From contig NZ_CALAEQ010000195.1 of assembly GCF_937891065.1 (NCBI RefSeq), forward strand, positions 1-39,568: a DNA stretch of 39,568 nt. Reading direction: 5' to 3'. The position numbers and the translations under genes are program-made. The notes beneath the pieces were generated by a model. That model did no database searches, had not been told where the DNA came from, and saw only the letters and a list, made by a program, of their open reading frames with translations. Every line of letters starts with the position of its first letter. Within the stretch, counting starts at the first letter, position 1. The stretch comes from an uncultured Lutibacter sp. GTDB lineage: Bacteria > Bacteroidota > Bacteroidia > Flavobacteriales > Flavobacteriaceae. This document shows, piece by piece, positions 18,038-26,652 of the stretch.

Positions 18038-18616
18038 TTATAATTTCTTCACGTAATCTGTAATAATTACTATTTGAGTTGGTCCTACTTTACCTTCAAT
18101 ATATTTTTCGTTTTCACGATCAAGAGAAATTCTTCTCACAGCCGTTCCTTGCTTCGCAATCAAACTAGAACCTTTTACTTTCAAATCTTTTATTAACACA
18201 ACCGAATCTCCTGCTTCTAAAATAACACCATTTACATCTCTATGAATTACTTTATGCTCCTCTTCAACACCTTCACCTGTCGCTTTCGCCCATTTTAAAT
18301 TCTCCTCATCTAAATACAGCATATCCAACAAATCTTGAGGCCAACCTTCTGCACGTAAACGTGTTAACATCCTCCAAGCAACAACCTGAACAGCCGCAAC
18401 TTCACTCCACATACTGTCATTTAAACATCGCCAATGATTTGCATCAACATTATCCGGATTTTCAATTTGGTCAATACAAGTTGCACATGCAAATACACTA
18501 TCATCTACAGTCCCAACAGGCATTGGAGGCAATTTATAGATACTTAAATTTTCTTCTGAAGCGCACAATTCACATTTATTCCCACTTCTTTCTTGTAATA
18601 TATTTAAAATACTCAT
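18038..18616 (-). CDS. PhnA/YjdM-like zinc-ribbon protein
   Basis: 192 residues. The N-terminal PhnA-type zinc ribbon has two CxxC pairs, C15/C18 (KCELC) and C44/C47 (FACATC). A middle segment (WRCLNDSMWSE, VQVVAWRML) follows as in longer Bacteroidota versions. The C-terminal PhnA domain is recognised by AGDSVVLIKDLKVKGSS and by YIEGKVGPTQIVI. Despite the historical name, PhnA/YjdM has no proven part in phosphonate breakdown, and its molecular role is unsettled. No phn genes are nearby. The gene is monocistronic. Confidence 0.88.
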   Translation of the reverse strand: MSILNILQERSGNKCELCASEENLSIYKLPPMPVGTVDDSVFACATCIDQIENPDNVDANHWRCLNDSMWSEVAAVQVVAWRMLTRLRAEGWPQDLLDMLYLDEENLKWAKATGEGVEEEHKVIHRDVNGVILEAGDSVVLIKDLKVKGSSLIAKQGTAVRRISLDRENEKYIEGKVGPTQIVIITDYVKKL

Positions 18617-18690
18617 TTATTAAATTTTAGAATTGCAATAATACATCTAATAAATTGGTGACACAACCTCATTTATAAATCAATAAGTTT

Positions 18691-18768
18691 TGGGCGTTCC
18701 CTTCGGTCGGGCTTTCTGTTACAAGTCCTCGCTATCGCTGCGGGCTTTTCACTACAATCCCTAACGCA
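18691..18768 (+). repeat. GC-richer intergenic repeat of flavobacterial type
   Basis: A compositional island in AT-rich DNA. It starts TGGGCGTTCCCTTCGGTCGG, contains GCTATCGCTGCGGGC, and ends with AATCCCTAACGCA. From memory, similar GGGCGTT…CCCTAACGCA elements recur between genes in marine flavobacterial genomes. A partial inverted copy lies at 32718-32750. No open frame runs through it. Confidence 0.5.
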
Positions 18769-18875
18769 ATAAAAGACAGTATTTACAGTTATTTAAATAT
18801 ACTTCCCATTTTAAGAATACTTTAAGATACTATTTTTTACAATTTTACGTTATTTGCATAACAAACTACTATGTT

Positions 18876-19979
18876 ATGCTTAAACAATTCTTTTGGATGT
18901 GCTCAGGCGCAGATACCGATATATTACAAAATAGCTCAAAAGCTGAACAAACTAAATATGCAGGTATTGGCGGAACTGTATTTTTCACAGCAGTGATGGC
19001 TTTTATAGCTTCAAGCTATGCACTTTATACAGTATTTGATAATTATTTAACAGCCATATTCTTTGGCTTAGTTTGGGGTTTGCTAATTTTTAATTTAGAT
19101 CGTTTTATTGTTTCAACCATTAAAAAAAGTGATAGCAAATGGAAAGAAATATGGCAAGCAACACCTAGAATTATTTTAGCTATTATTATTGCCGTGGTTA
19201 TTTCTAAACCTTTAGAAATGAAAATTTTCGAAAAAGAAATTAATCAGGTTTTATTAAAACAAAAAAACGAATTAACACTCGCCAATAAAGATCAAATTGC
19301 GGCTCAATTTACTCCTGAAATTACTGCTTTTCAAAACGAAATCAATCAATTAAAACAAGAAATTGTCACAAAAGAAACTGAATCTAATGCCTTATATGAT
19401 ACGTATATTTCTGAAGCCGAAGGAACAGCAGGAACAAAATTATTAGGAAAAGGACCAGTATATAAAGAAAAAAGAGAAAAACACGATGCTGCTTTAGCTG
19501 AATTACAACAATTAAAAATAGAAAATAAAACAAAAATTACAGAAAAAGAAAATCAAATAACTGTTCTCACAAAGCAACAGGATTCACAAGTAACAACAAC
19601 ACAACCTATAATTGATGGATTTGATGGATTGATGGCAAGAATAAACGCCTTAAACGATTTACCTTGGCTTCCATCCTTTTTTATCTTCTTGTTATTTCTA
19701 GCTATTGAAACTTCTCCAATTTTAGCTAAATTAATAGCTCCAAAAGGAGAGTACGATTTTAAATTACAAGACATAGAAAATGCAGTAAAAACTTGGGTAA
19801 CACAAAAAGTAAATCAGCGTGAACAAGTTTTAAAAGCTGATACTATTTTAAACGAAAACATATATAACGATTTGGCTGATGAAGAAGAATTGTACAAATA
19901 TAAAAAACAAAAAGCACGAGAAATTATGCAATTTCAAGCAGATGCATTTTACAAAAGCCAGAAGAATGTAATTGGGTAG
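18876..19979 (+). CDS. DUF4407 family membrane protein with long coiled coil
   Basis: 367 residues. The start MLKQFFWMCSGAD and the first two membrane segments (about 30-52 and 57-77), followed by NLDRFIVSTIKK, are typical of DUF4407. A third hydrophobic segment (about 103-118) follows. Residues about 125-245 form a long charged coiled coil. A last membrane segment (PSFFIFLLFLAIETSPILAK, about 266-288) leads into a charged C-terminal tail. The family is widespread in Bacteroidota, with no established biochemical role. The coiled coil between membrane segments suggests a structural or scaffold part in the envelope. The gene is next to no partner of recognisable function. Confidence 0.85.
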   Translation: MLKQFFWMCSGADTDILQNSSKAEQTKYAGIGGTVFFTAVMAFIASSYALYTVFDNYLTAIFFGLVWGLLIFNLDRFIVSTIKKSDSKWKEIWQATPRIILAIIIAVVISKPLEMKIFEKEINQVLLKQKNELTLANKDQIAAQFTPEITAFQNEINQLKQEIVTKETESNALYDTYISEAEGTAGTKLLGKGPVYKEKREKHDAALAELQQLKIENKTKITEKENQITVLTKQQDSQVTTTQPIIDGFDGLMARINALNDLPWLPSFFIFLLFLAIETSPILAKLIAPKGEYDFKLQDIENAVKTWVTQKVNQREQVLKADTILNENIYNDLADEEELYKYKKQKAREIMQFQADAFYKSQKNVIG

Positions 19980-19990
19980 TTTAACAATCC

Positions 19991-20209
19991 TTAATTTAAA
20001 TCTTCTACCAATTTTTTTATTTTAATAGCTTTTTCAAAATGGTCTAATTTATTTGTTTTAATCCACCATTCCGCAACTTCTAATAATAAATCTGGGGTAT
20101 CATTTTTATTGGAAAAAAAGGCATAAAAAGACAATCCTACATTTATCCCTTTATTTGCAATTTTATCATTACAAATAGTTATCATTTTTTGTTTAAATAT
20201 TAAATCCAT
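19991..20209 (-). CDS. DUF6500 family small protein
   Basis: 72 residues. The sequence contains NVGLSFYAFFSNKND, EVAEWWIKTNKLDHFEKA and a final IKKLVED, which I recognise as the DUF6500 family of roughly 70-residue cytoplasmic proteins. No catalytic motif is visible and its function is unknown. The ATG is well placed (20209-20207), and the gene ends 11 bp from the convergent DUF4407 gene. It starts 12 bp after the stop of the S37 peptidase gene, so it is probably the last gene of that transcript. Confidence 0.75.
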   Translation of the reverse strand: MDLIFKQKMITICNDKIANKGINVGLSFYAFFSNKNDTPDLLLEVAEWWIKTNKLDHFEKAIKIKKLVEDLN

Positions 20210-20221
20210 AGCTTTATTAAA

Positions 20222-21544
20222 CTAATTTTCTAGAGGATAAATAGTAACACTATACCCTAACCAATTTTGCAGTTTGTTATAAATTAGTTGTTTTTCTTCA
20301 GTAGAAAAATCTTTAATTCTAGTGCTATGAGAACCTCCTTTTAAAACCATTTTAACAGCATTCACATGAGGTTTTGGATTTGGAGCACAAGCACCCCAAG
20401 TATCATATTCGCCATAAACATAAAGTATTTTATGTCCTTGATTTTCAACAAAATTTCTAACATCTTTTATATAATCAGGGTTATAAGTCAAGTCTGTATT
20501 TTTTGGTGCAAAACGTAAGTTTGTAGGTTCATGAACTACTTTAATTAAATCTTTAACTGGTGTTGTATCAAAGCCATAATAACCTAATTCAGTCATATGT
20601 TGGTAATACGAAGGCAATAAATCGTAATAAGTTTTATCATTATAAAAACTAATACCAACAATACTATTTACATAGTTAAACAATTCTTTAGCAGTGGCAT
20701 TTTCGCTTGGAATTTCTTCACAATTACCTCCCCATTGCCAAAAAGAAAATGGAAATTCTAACACTGCATATTCCAAAGCTTCTTCAGTAGAAAGTTCAGT
20801 AAAACTCATATTTTTCTCTTCTGCATAAGTAGAAATTTCATTTAAAATTGCTTCACGATTTTCTAAAATTAGCCTTTGAAGTTTAATAATCTTCGCTCTA
20901 CATTCATCGCTTCCAACTGTATTAATATGTTCTTCAGTTCTTATATCTTCTTGTGAATCAATTAAGGGAGCTACATAAGGAACTGCAACATCCACATCGT
21001 AAGGATATTTGGATTTGTAAATTAAAACTGTTTCACCTCCTTTACTTATTCCTGTTGAAATCCATTTACCTTTATACAACGATTTTAGTTTTGTTACTAA
21101 TTGATGATAATCTTCAATAGCCTTATCATTTTTCAAGTATTTCCATTGAAGAGAATCTGGACGTGATTTTCCATAAAAACGATATTCAACCTGCACCTGA
21201 TTTCCTTTAAATATTTTACTTAATTCATAAGTACTTGGATTCGCATTATAACCTTCAGTGATTAATACCATAGGCTTTTTCACATCAGTATGTGACAAAT
21301 AAACATAATGTTTAAATGTACCAGCATCATAATTATTGTGATCTAAAGGTTCATTTAAAATTAATTGAAATGCTTTTTTAAAATGATCTTTTACATCCAT
21401 TTTAGTTATTTCGGCATCAGGAAAAAGTTGCTCTAATTTTTGTTCAAAAGTTAAAATCTCAATCGGATCTAACTTCACAACACGACAACCAACAATAGTA
21501 ACACTTAAAACAACAAACAGAATTAAAGACTTGTAAAATTTCAT
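20222..21544 (-). CDS. PS-10/S37 family serine peptidase lipoprotein
   Basis: 440 residues. The N terminus is a lipoprotein signal with lipobox TIVGC (Cys20). An alpha/beta-hydrolase fold follows. The nucleophile elbow is STGISKGGET (Ser167), the late Asp is in YVYGEYDTWGACA and the catalytic His is in KGGSHSTRI. These motifs and the length match Peptidase_S37 (PS-10), known from the Streptomyces tripeptidyl aminopeptidase. Members release short N-terminal peptides outside the cytoplasm. The lipid anchor puts this one in the periplasm or at the cell surface, consistent with peptide feeding. A DUF6500 gene follows on the same strand. Confidence 0.85.
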   Translation of the reverse strand: MKFYKSLILFVVLSVTIVGCRVVKLDPIEILTFEQKLEQLFPDAEITKMDVKDHFKKAFQLILNEPLDHNNYDAGTFKHYVYLSHTDVKKPMVLITEGYNANPSTYELSKIFKGNQVQVEYRFYGKSRPDSLQWKYLKNDKAIEDYHQLVTKLKSLYKGKWISTGISKGGETVLIYKSKYPYDVDVAVPYVAPLIDSQEDIRTEEHINTVGSDECRAKIIKLQRLILENREAILNEISTYAEEKNMSFTELSTEEALEYAVLEFPFSFWQWGGNCEEIPSENATAKELFNYVNSIVGISFYNDKTYYDLLPSYYQHMTELGYYGFDTTPVKDLIKVVHEPTNLRFAPKNTDLTYNPDYIKDVRNFVENQGHKILYVYGEYDTWGACAPNPKPHVNAVKMVLKGGSHSTRIKDFSTEEKQLIYNKLQNWLGYSVTIYPLEN

Positions 21545-21724
21545 AATGAAAATTCCTTTTTTTAGGTTTTAATTTTAGATTACGAATATAATATTCTTTT
21601 CAACTTAAATCATTCTAATTTAATTAAAAATGATAACTAAATATGGTTTTAACAAACTGTAAAGTTGTTAAGATTTGTTAATTTTTTTATAGGATGAATT
21701 TGTTTGATTATATTTAATTCATAT

Positions 21725-22234
21725 ATGAAAAAAATAGTATTATCATTATTTATTATAACCTTAGTTTCCTGTAAGAGTGACAATAAACAAGTAGAAAAAA
21801 AAATTGAATTAGAGGTAAAATCTTATACCTATAAAACTCTTGAACCTATTTTAAATAGACAAGATAACAAAACGTATATTATTAACTTTTGGGCTACTTG
21901 GTGTAAACCTTGTGTTGAAGAATTACCTGTTTTTGAAAAAATTGGAGAACTCTATAAAAATAAGAATGTTGAAGTTATTTTAGTGAGTTTAGATTTTCCA
22001 AATCAGCTAGAGACTCGATTAATTCCATTCATTAAAAAACATAAATTACGTTCTAAAGTTATTTTAATGACAGATACCGATCAAAATACTTGGATACCAA
22101 AAATTAGTGAAAAATGGTCAGGAGCTATTCCTGCAACACTAATTTATAATAAGAACTCAAGAGAATTTTATGAGCAATCTTTCACTATTGATTTGCTGCA
22201 AAAAGAATTAAATAAATTTATTAAAACCAATTAA
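21725..22234 (+). CDS. TlpA-like thioredoxin-fold lipoprotein
   Basis: About 169 residues from the ATG at 21725. The frame extends upstream to 21704, but only the later start gives a proper lipoprotein signal, MKKIVLSLFIITLVSC (Cys16). The redox motif is WCKPC within FWATWCKPCVEELPVF, and the cis-Pro is in GAIPATLIY. TlpA/ResA-type proteins are periplasmic thiol-disulfide reductants, for example in cytochrome c maturation or repair of oxidised proteins. The target here is unknown. The stop lies 2 bp before the start of a second thioredoxin-fold gene, so they form an operon. Confidence 0.88.
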   Translation: MKKIVLSLFIITLVSCKSDNKQVEKKIELEVKSYTYKTLEPILNRQDNKTYIINFWATWCKPCVEELPVFEKIGELYKNKNVEVILVSLDFPNQLETRLIPFIKKHKLRSKVILMTDTDQNTWIPKISEKWSGAIPATLIYNKNSREFYEQSFTIDLLQKELNKFIKTN

Positions 22235-22236
22235 TT

Positions 22237-22848
22237 ATGAAAACATTCAAAACACTTTTTATTTTAACCATTTTTACAATTGTGTCTGCATTTACACTAA
22301 AAACTTCATCTGAAGGTTATAAAATTGGAGATACAGCTACTGATTTCAAATTAAAAAATATTGATGGAAAAATGGTTTCAATGGCTGATTACAAACATGC
22401 CAAAGGCTTTATTGTTATTTTTACCTGTAACCATTGTCCTTATTCTATAGCTTATGAAGACCGTATTATTGAATTGGATAAGAATTATAAAGAAAAAGGG
22501 TATTCTGTAATTGCAATTAACCCTAATAACCCAGAAATATCAAAAGGTGATGATTTTATTTCTATGCAAAAAAGAGCCAAAGAGAAAGGGTTTACATTCC
22601 CTTATTTATTTGATGACGGACAAAATATTTATCCGCAATATGGAGCTTCAAGAACACCACACGTATTTTTATTAAACAAAGAAGGTAAAGATTTAAAAGT
22701 AGCATATATAGGTGCAATTGACAACAATTATTCTGATGCCGAAGCAGTTACTGAAAAATATGTTGAAGATGCTATAAATGCTTTAATTGATGGTGAGAAA
22801 CCAAATCCTAATTTCACAAAAGCAATTGGTTGTTCAATCAAAAAGTAA
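22237..22848 (+). CDS. Exported peroxiredoxin/redoxin-like protein (PRX_like1 type)
   Basis: 203 residues. A hydrophobic N-terminal segment (about 5-20) acts as signal or anchor. An AhpC/TSA-like fold follows with FTCNHCPYSIAYEDRI (C64 and C67), the CNHCPY signature of the PRX_like1 group, then a conserved TPHVFLL strand and the C-terminal IGCSIK. Family members are thought to be thiol peroxidase or thiol-disulfide proteins, with poorly defined substrates. Direct coupling to the upstream TlpA-like lipoprotein suggests that one may reduce the other outside the cytoplasm. Confidence 0.85.
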   Translation: MKTFKTLFILTIFTIVSAFTLKTSSEGYKIGDTATDFKLKNIDGKMVSMADYKHAKGFIVIFTCNHCPYSIAYEDRIIELDKNYKEKGYSVIAINPNNPEISKGDDFISMQKRAKEKGFTFPYLFDDGQNIYPQYGASRTPHVFLLNKEGKDLKVAYIGAIDNNYSDAEAVTEKYVEDAINALIDGEKPNPNFTKAIGCSIKK

Positions 22849-22897
22849 TGTAAAAGAGACTGTTTAAAAATAGAATAAAATTCATTTTATTAAACTA

Positions 22898-22950
22898 AGC
22901 CTATCGAAGTTGATTTAGAATATCAATTACTGAATATATTTCGACAGGCT
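22898..22950. repeat. Interrupted inverted repeat
   Basis: Arms AGCCTATCGAA (22898-22908) and TTCGACAGGCT (22940-22950) match at 10 of 11 positions around 31 bp. The TTCGACAGGCTCA end resembles a dispersed intergenic repeat I recall from Bacteroidota. It lies between convergent genes and could also aid termination. Confidence 0.4.
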
Positions 22951-22998
22951 CACTAGGACATAAAATTGCACCTTTTAAAAAGCCTCTATTAATTCAAT

Positions 22999-24291
22999 TT
23001 AAGCATTCATTATTGCTTCAATTTCATCTATTTCAATCGGCATTGCTGCTGTTAAATTCCGAGTACCATTTTCTGTGATTAAATAATCATTCTCTAAACG
23101 ACATCCTATTCCTTCTTCAGCAATATAAATTCCTGGTTCACAAGTCACTACCATTCCAGCAGTAAATGGCCTTGTATATAAACCAACATCGTGTACATCT
23201 AAACCTATATGATGTGCTGTTCCGTGCATGAAATACTTTTTATACAATGGATTTAAAGGATCTTGCTTTTTAATTTCTTCAGCCTTCAACAAACCTAATT
23301 TTATCAATTGTTCTTCTACTAAGCCAGCCATTTGTTTTTCATAATCAGCTGATAATACACCTGGTTTTATCAGTTTTGAGCCTTCCTTTAAACAATGTAA
23401 AACTGAAATATATACTTCTTTTTGACGTTTACTAAACTTCCCGTTTACAGGGAAACAACGTGTAGTATCAGAATTATAATTCGCATAACAAACACCAAAA
23501 TCCATAAGTATCATATCTCCATCATTACAAATATGATCATTTGTATTGTAATGCAATGCACAAGCATTAGCACCTGAAGCAACTATTGGCATAAATGCAT
23601 GACGCTTTCCTCCTTTTCTAATAAGTTCGTATGCTAATTCAGCCTCTAATTCAAACTCATTCATTCCTGGTTTTACAGCTTTTAAAACACGCATAAAACT
23701 ACCAACACTAATATCTGCAGCTTGTTGCATTAAAGCAACCTCTTCTTCTGATTTTATCTGACGTAATTCACGTGCAATTTTTGCAGCGCGCTTATAATTA
23801 TGAAGTGGGTATTTTTCTTTACAGAAACTTATCATTCTGTCTTGCTGCGTATTTACTTCTGCTGTTAATGTTTTTTTATGCTCATTATGTCCAAGATAAA
23901 AAGTATCAGCATCAAATGCCATATATTGTAATGCAAGTTCAAAATCTTGAACCCATTTTACATTTTTAATCCCTGAAACTTCAAAAGCTTGCTCTTTTGT
24001 CAACTTATCACCTTCCCAAATTTTAATAAGATCACTCGTTTCTTTTACAAATAAAATTTCTCTGTTTTCAGGTGAAGCAGCATCTGGATACAAAACCAAT
24101 ATTGATTCTTCCTGATCAACACCACTTAAATAAAACAATTCATTGTTTTGAGCAAATCCCATAACATCATCTGCATTATTAGGCATTATATCATTTGATG
24201 TTAAAATAGCTATGGAATTAGGTTCCATTTTAGCTGCAAAATTTTGTCGGTTTTTTATAAATAAAGATGAAGGTATTTTAGTGTAACGCAT
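22999..24291 (-). CDS. pepP: Xaa-Pro aminopeptidase (M24B)
   Basis: 430 residues, the length of aminopeptidase P with its N-terminal creatinase-type domain (about 1-170) and a pita-bread catalytic domain. The metal ligands are visible: two Asp in LMDFGVCYANYNSDTTR, His in the HGTAHHIGLDVHD segment, Glu in CEPGIYI and Glu in GCRLENDYLIT. The His that contacts substrate is in the same HGTAHH segment. It removes an N-terminal residue before proline in the cytoplasm and helps finish digestion of proline-rich peptides. It has the same strand as the racemase operon upstream, with a 136-bp gap and no clear terminator between. Confidence 0.92.
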   Translation of the reverse strand: MRYTKIPSSLFIKNRQNFAAKMEPNSIAILTSNDIMPNNADDVMGFAQNNELFYLSGVDQEESILVLYPDAASPENREILFVKETSDLIKIWEGDKLTKEQAFEVSGIKNVKWVQDFELALQYMAFDADTFYLGHNEHKKTLTAEVNTQQDRMISFCKEKYPLHNYKRAAKIARELRQIKSEEEVALMQQAADISVGSFMRVLKAVKPGMNEFELEAELAYELIRKGGKRHAFMPIVASGANACALHYNTNDHICNDGDMILMDFGVCYANYNSDTTRCFPVNGKFSKRQKEVYISVLHCLKEGSKLIKPGVLSADYEKQMAGLVEEQLIKLGLLKAEEIKKQDPLNPLYKKYFMHGTAHHIGLDVHDVGLYTRPFTAGMVVTCEPGIYIAEEGIGCRLENDYLITENGTRNLTAAMPIEIDEIEAIMNA

Positions 24292-24427
24292 AATTGTATT
24301 TTTATTAAATTCTATCTGTCAAAAAAGAATTTAAATTTAAGGAAGTTTTTTCGCTTTGAAATCAATTTTGAAGTAAATTTTATCCCTTCAAATACTATCT
24401 TTAATAACCGAGAGATAAAGCAATACA

Positions 24428-25501
24428 TTAAATCAATTTCTTTTCAATATACTCAGAATTCATAATACGCAAAGCGCCCATGTATTTCATTTTAAAGCTT
24501 ACCAAGTCTCCAACTTTATATTTTTTATTCGTTCTGCTTAAATCTACAATCAGCATATCAGAACTTGCTCCAATAAATGAAATCTCTTTATCTACCGGAA
24601 TCAAAAAATCAGTTTTAGAAATATCCAAAAGCCCTATATCTAAAATTCCTCTACTATGATTTCTCCCGTAATCTTCAGGGTCAATATCAAGTGTTTCTCC
24701 CGATGGATTTTCTTCCATATCTCCATAAGGGACAATAGATTTTTCTGTTATTTCAATGATTTCAGCATACAACAAGAAAACATCATTCTTCATTTTAGGA
24801 ATTGTTTTATTTGTAAATAAATCAACACCAAAAAATAATGATTCTCCAATTCTGAAATGATTAACCCCCTTTGGAATTTGTCTTTTTAATAAAAGTGGAA
24901 TCATCACGGATGATCCGCCGGAAACGTAATCAATTTTCTTTCCGAATTTTGCTTCAATCAATTGCTCATATAAACTCAGTTGAATTAGTTTATCTTTACT
25001 AGGCATTATACCACTCAAACAATTTAGATTTGCTCCAATACCTGATACTAAAATATTAGGCAGTTCAAATATTTTTTTATAAAATGCCATTAAATGCTCT
25101 CCCAAAATTCCTTCACGTAAATCACCCAATTCTATCATAATTATAATTCGGTGGATTTTATCTTGTTTTATAGCTTCTTCAGACAGCCATTTAATGGTCG
25201 TAAATTCTGTATTAAAACTAACATCCGCATATTTAACTACATTTTTTATACTTCTTTTTGCTGGTGGTTTTATATAGATGGTTTCTTTAGTAGGATTTAT
25301 AGATTTTATTTTTTTTAAATTTGTTAGCCTGGCATCACAAACTTGTTCGTTTCCTAAGGATAAAACAAATTCAAGATACATCTTATTTCCACAAAGCATC
25401 TTCAAAACAGGTGCCCATTCAATACCGTTTTTTTGAAACAATTGTTGAAGATAACTATAATTAATTGCTAATGATTTTCTGTTTAAAGTTATATATGCCA
25501 T
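24428..25501 (-). CDS. Ornithine/alanine racemase-family PLP enzyme
   Basis: 357 residues. This is an alanine-racemase-type TIM barrel of the Orr/YhfX branch rather than Alr. The PLP lysine is K34 in PVLKMLCGNK. The phrases VKYADVSFNTEF, IIMIELGDLREGI and VSGGSSVMIPLL are characteristic of ornithine-racemase relatives. The C-terminal beta domain is present (about 230-357). The family interconverts L- and D-forms of amino acids such as ornithine, but its specificity cannot be predicted well. The start is 2 bp after the stop of a true alanine racemase gene. Two racemases in tandem suggests different substrates or a heteromeric enzyme. It is the last gene of the six-gene minus-strand run. Confidence 0.82.
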   Translation of the reverse strand: MAYITLNRKSLAINYSYLQQLFQKNGIEWAPVLKMLCGNKMYLEFVLSLGNEQVCDARLTNLKKIKSINPTKETIYIKPPAKRSIKNVVKYADVSFNTEFTTIKWLSEEAIKQDKIHRIIIMIELGDLREGILGEHLMAFYKKIFELPNILVSGIGANLNCLSGIMPSKDKLIQLSLYEQLIEAKFGKKIDYVSGGSSVMIPLLLKRQIPKGVNHFRIGESLFFGVDLFTNKTIPKMKNDVFLLYAEIIEITEKSIVPYGDMEENPSGETLDIDPEDYGRNHSRGILDIGLLDISKTDFLIPVDKEISFIGASSDMLIVDLSRTNKKYKVGDLVSFKMKYMGALRIMNSEYIEKKLI

Positions 25502-25503
25502 AA

Positions 25504-26652
25504 TTATTTAATTATAATTCGAGGGATGTCTTTATCAATTCTTGATAAAACTTCGTAGTTAAGCTGATCTGTATTATTACAAAATGAAGATAAAGGGATG
25601 TCTAAATCAGTACTCGACCCAATTAAAATTACTTCATCATTTATATCAATTGAATTACTTGACGTTATATCTACCAGAAACATATTCATATTGATTGTAC
25701 CTATTACGCTATATCTATTATTATTAATAATAACCCTTCCTAAATTACTTAAGCTTCTGCTATATCCATAACCATAGCCAATTGGGACAGAAGCTACTAT
25801 AGTTTCATTTTCTGCTAAAAAAGAACTACCATATCCAATAAATTCACCTTTAGACACATGTTTAATATCCATAATATACGATTTCCAACTTAATACTGGT
25901 TTTAAAGGATTTGTATTAATATTAAGTTTAGATATATATGCAATAAAAGCTTCTCTACTTGGCCACAAACCATATTGTAAAATTCCTACTCTAACCATGT
26001 CATAATTTTTGTTAGAAAATGCTAAAACAGCAGCGCTGCATGAGCAGTGAATTTGTTGTGGAATAATTTCTTGAGATTTAAAAAAAATAATTGCCTTATT
26101 AAATACTAATTGTTGCTTTTTTACCCTAACATAATTATTTAAACTCTCTGCACCTGCAAAATGAGTACATAAACCTTTTACTTTTATAAAATCTTTATTT
26201 GCATTCACTAACTGAATAATCTGAAGCCAATCCTTTTGATTAAATCCTGTTCGGTTCATTCCAGTTTCTATCTCAATATGAATAGTTAAAACCTTCTTTA
26301 TTTTCTTAGCTTTTGAAAGCATTCGTTCCAATCTCCCTATGTTAAAAACATAAAATTCTATAGAGTTATCAATAATCCAATCCTCATCACTACCGCTAAT
26401 ATCTCCCATAATCATTATTGTAAAGTCATTTTTTACAACTTTAAATACTTCTTTTGCTTCAAAAGAACTATATACTGAAAAATGATTAACGTTAAGCTCC
26501 TGCAATATAGGTACCATTCCAATAATGCTATGTCCATAAGCATTACCTTTTACAACAGATGATACGATTACAGATTCATTAATTAATGATTTTATAAAAT
26601 CTATATTATTTTTTAATGCTGATTTGCTTATTTGAATAATTGAATTATGCAT
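25504..26652 (-). CDS. Alanine racemase-like PLP enzyme
   Basis: 382 residues, the normal Alr length, with barrel and C-terminal beta domain. The PLP lysine is K35 in VVKGNAYGHS. MNRTG and RVGILQYG carry the conserved Arg residues. The opposing catalytic Tyr is kept in PIGYGYGYSRS, but the usual GYxDG is changed to GYGYG. The usual CMDQ loop reads NMNMF, so Asp is replaced by Asn near the substrate entry. Alr normally makes D-Ala for peptidoglycan. These changes and the catabolic-looking neighbours suggest a specialised or broad-range racemase rather than the housekeeping copy. The ATG overlaps the end of the M20D gene by 8 bp. Confidence 0.85.
   Translation of the reverse strand: MHNSIIQISKSALKNNIDFIKSLINESVIVSSVVKGNAYGHSIIGMVPILQELNVNHFSVYSSFEAKEVFKVVKNDFTIMIMGDISGSDEDWIIDNSIEFYVFNIGRLERMLSKAKKIKKVLTIHIEIETGMNRTGFNQKDWLQIIQLVNANKDFIKVKGLCTHFAGAESLNNYVRVKKQQLVFNKAIIFFKSQEIIPQQIHCSCSAAVLAFSNKNYDMVRVGILQYGLWPSREAFIAYISKLNINTNPLKPVLSWKSYIMDIKHVSKGEFIGYGSSFLAENETIVASVPIGYGYGYSRSLSNLGRVIINNNRYSVIGTINMNMFLVDITSSNSIDINDEVILIGSSTDLDIPLSSFCNNTDQLNYEVLSRIDKDIPRIIIK

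Noticed and set aside
18361-18630. Plus-strand frame of 89 codons opposite the PhnA-like gene
   Set aside because: His/Gln-rich antisense translation of a well-supported gene.
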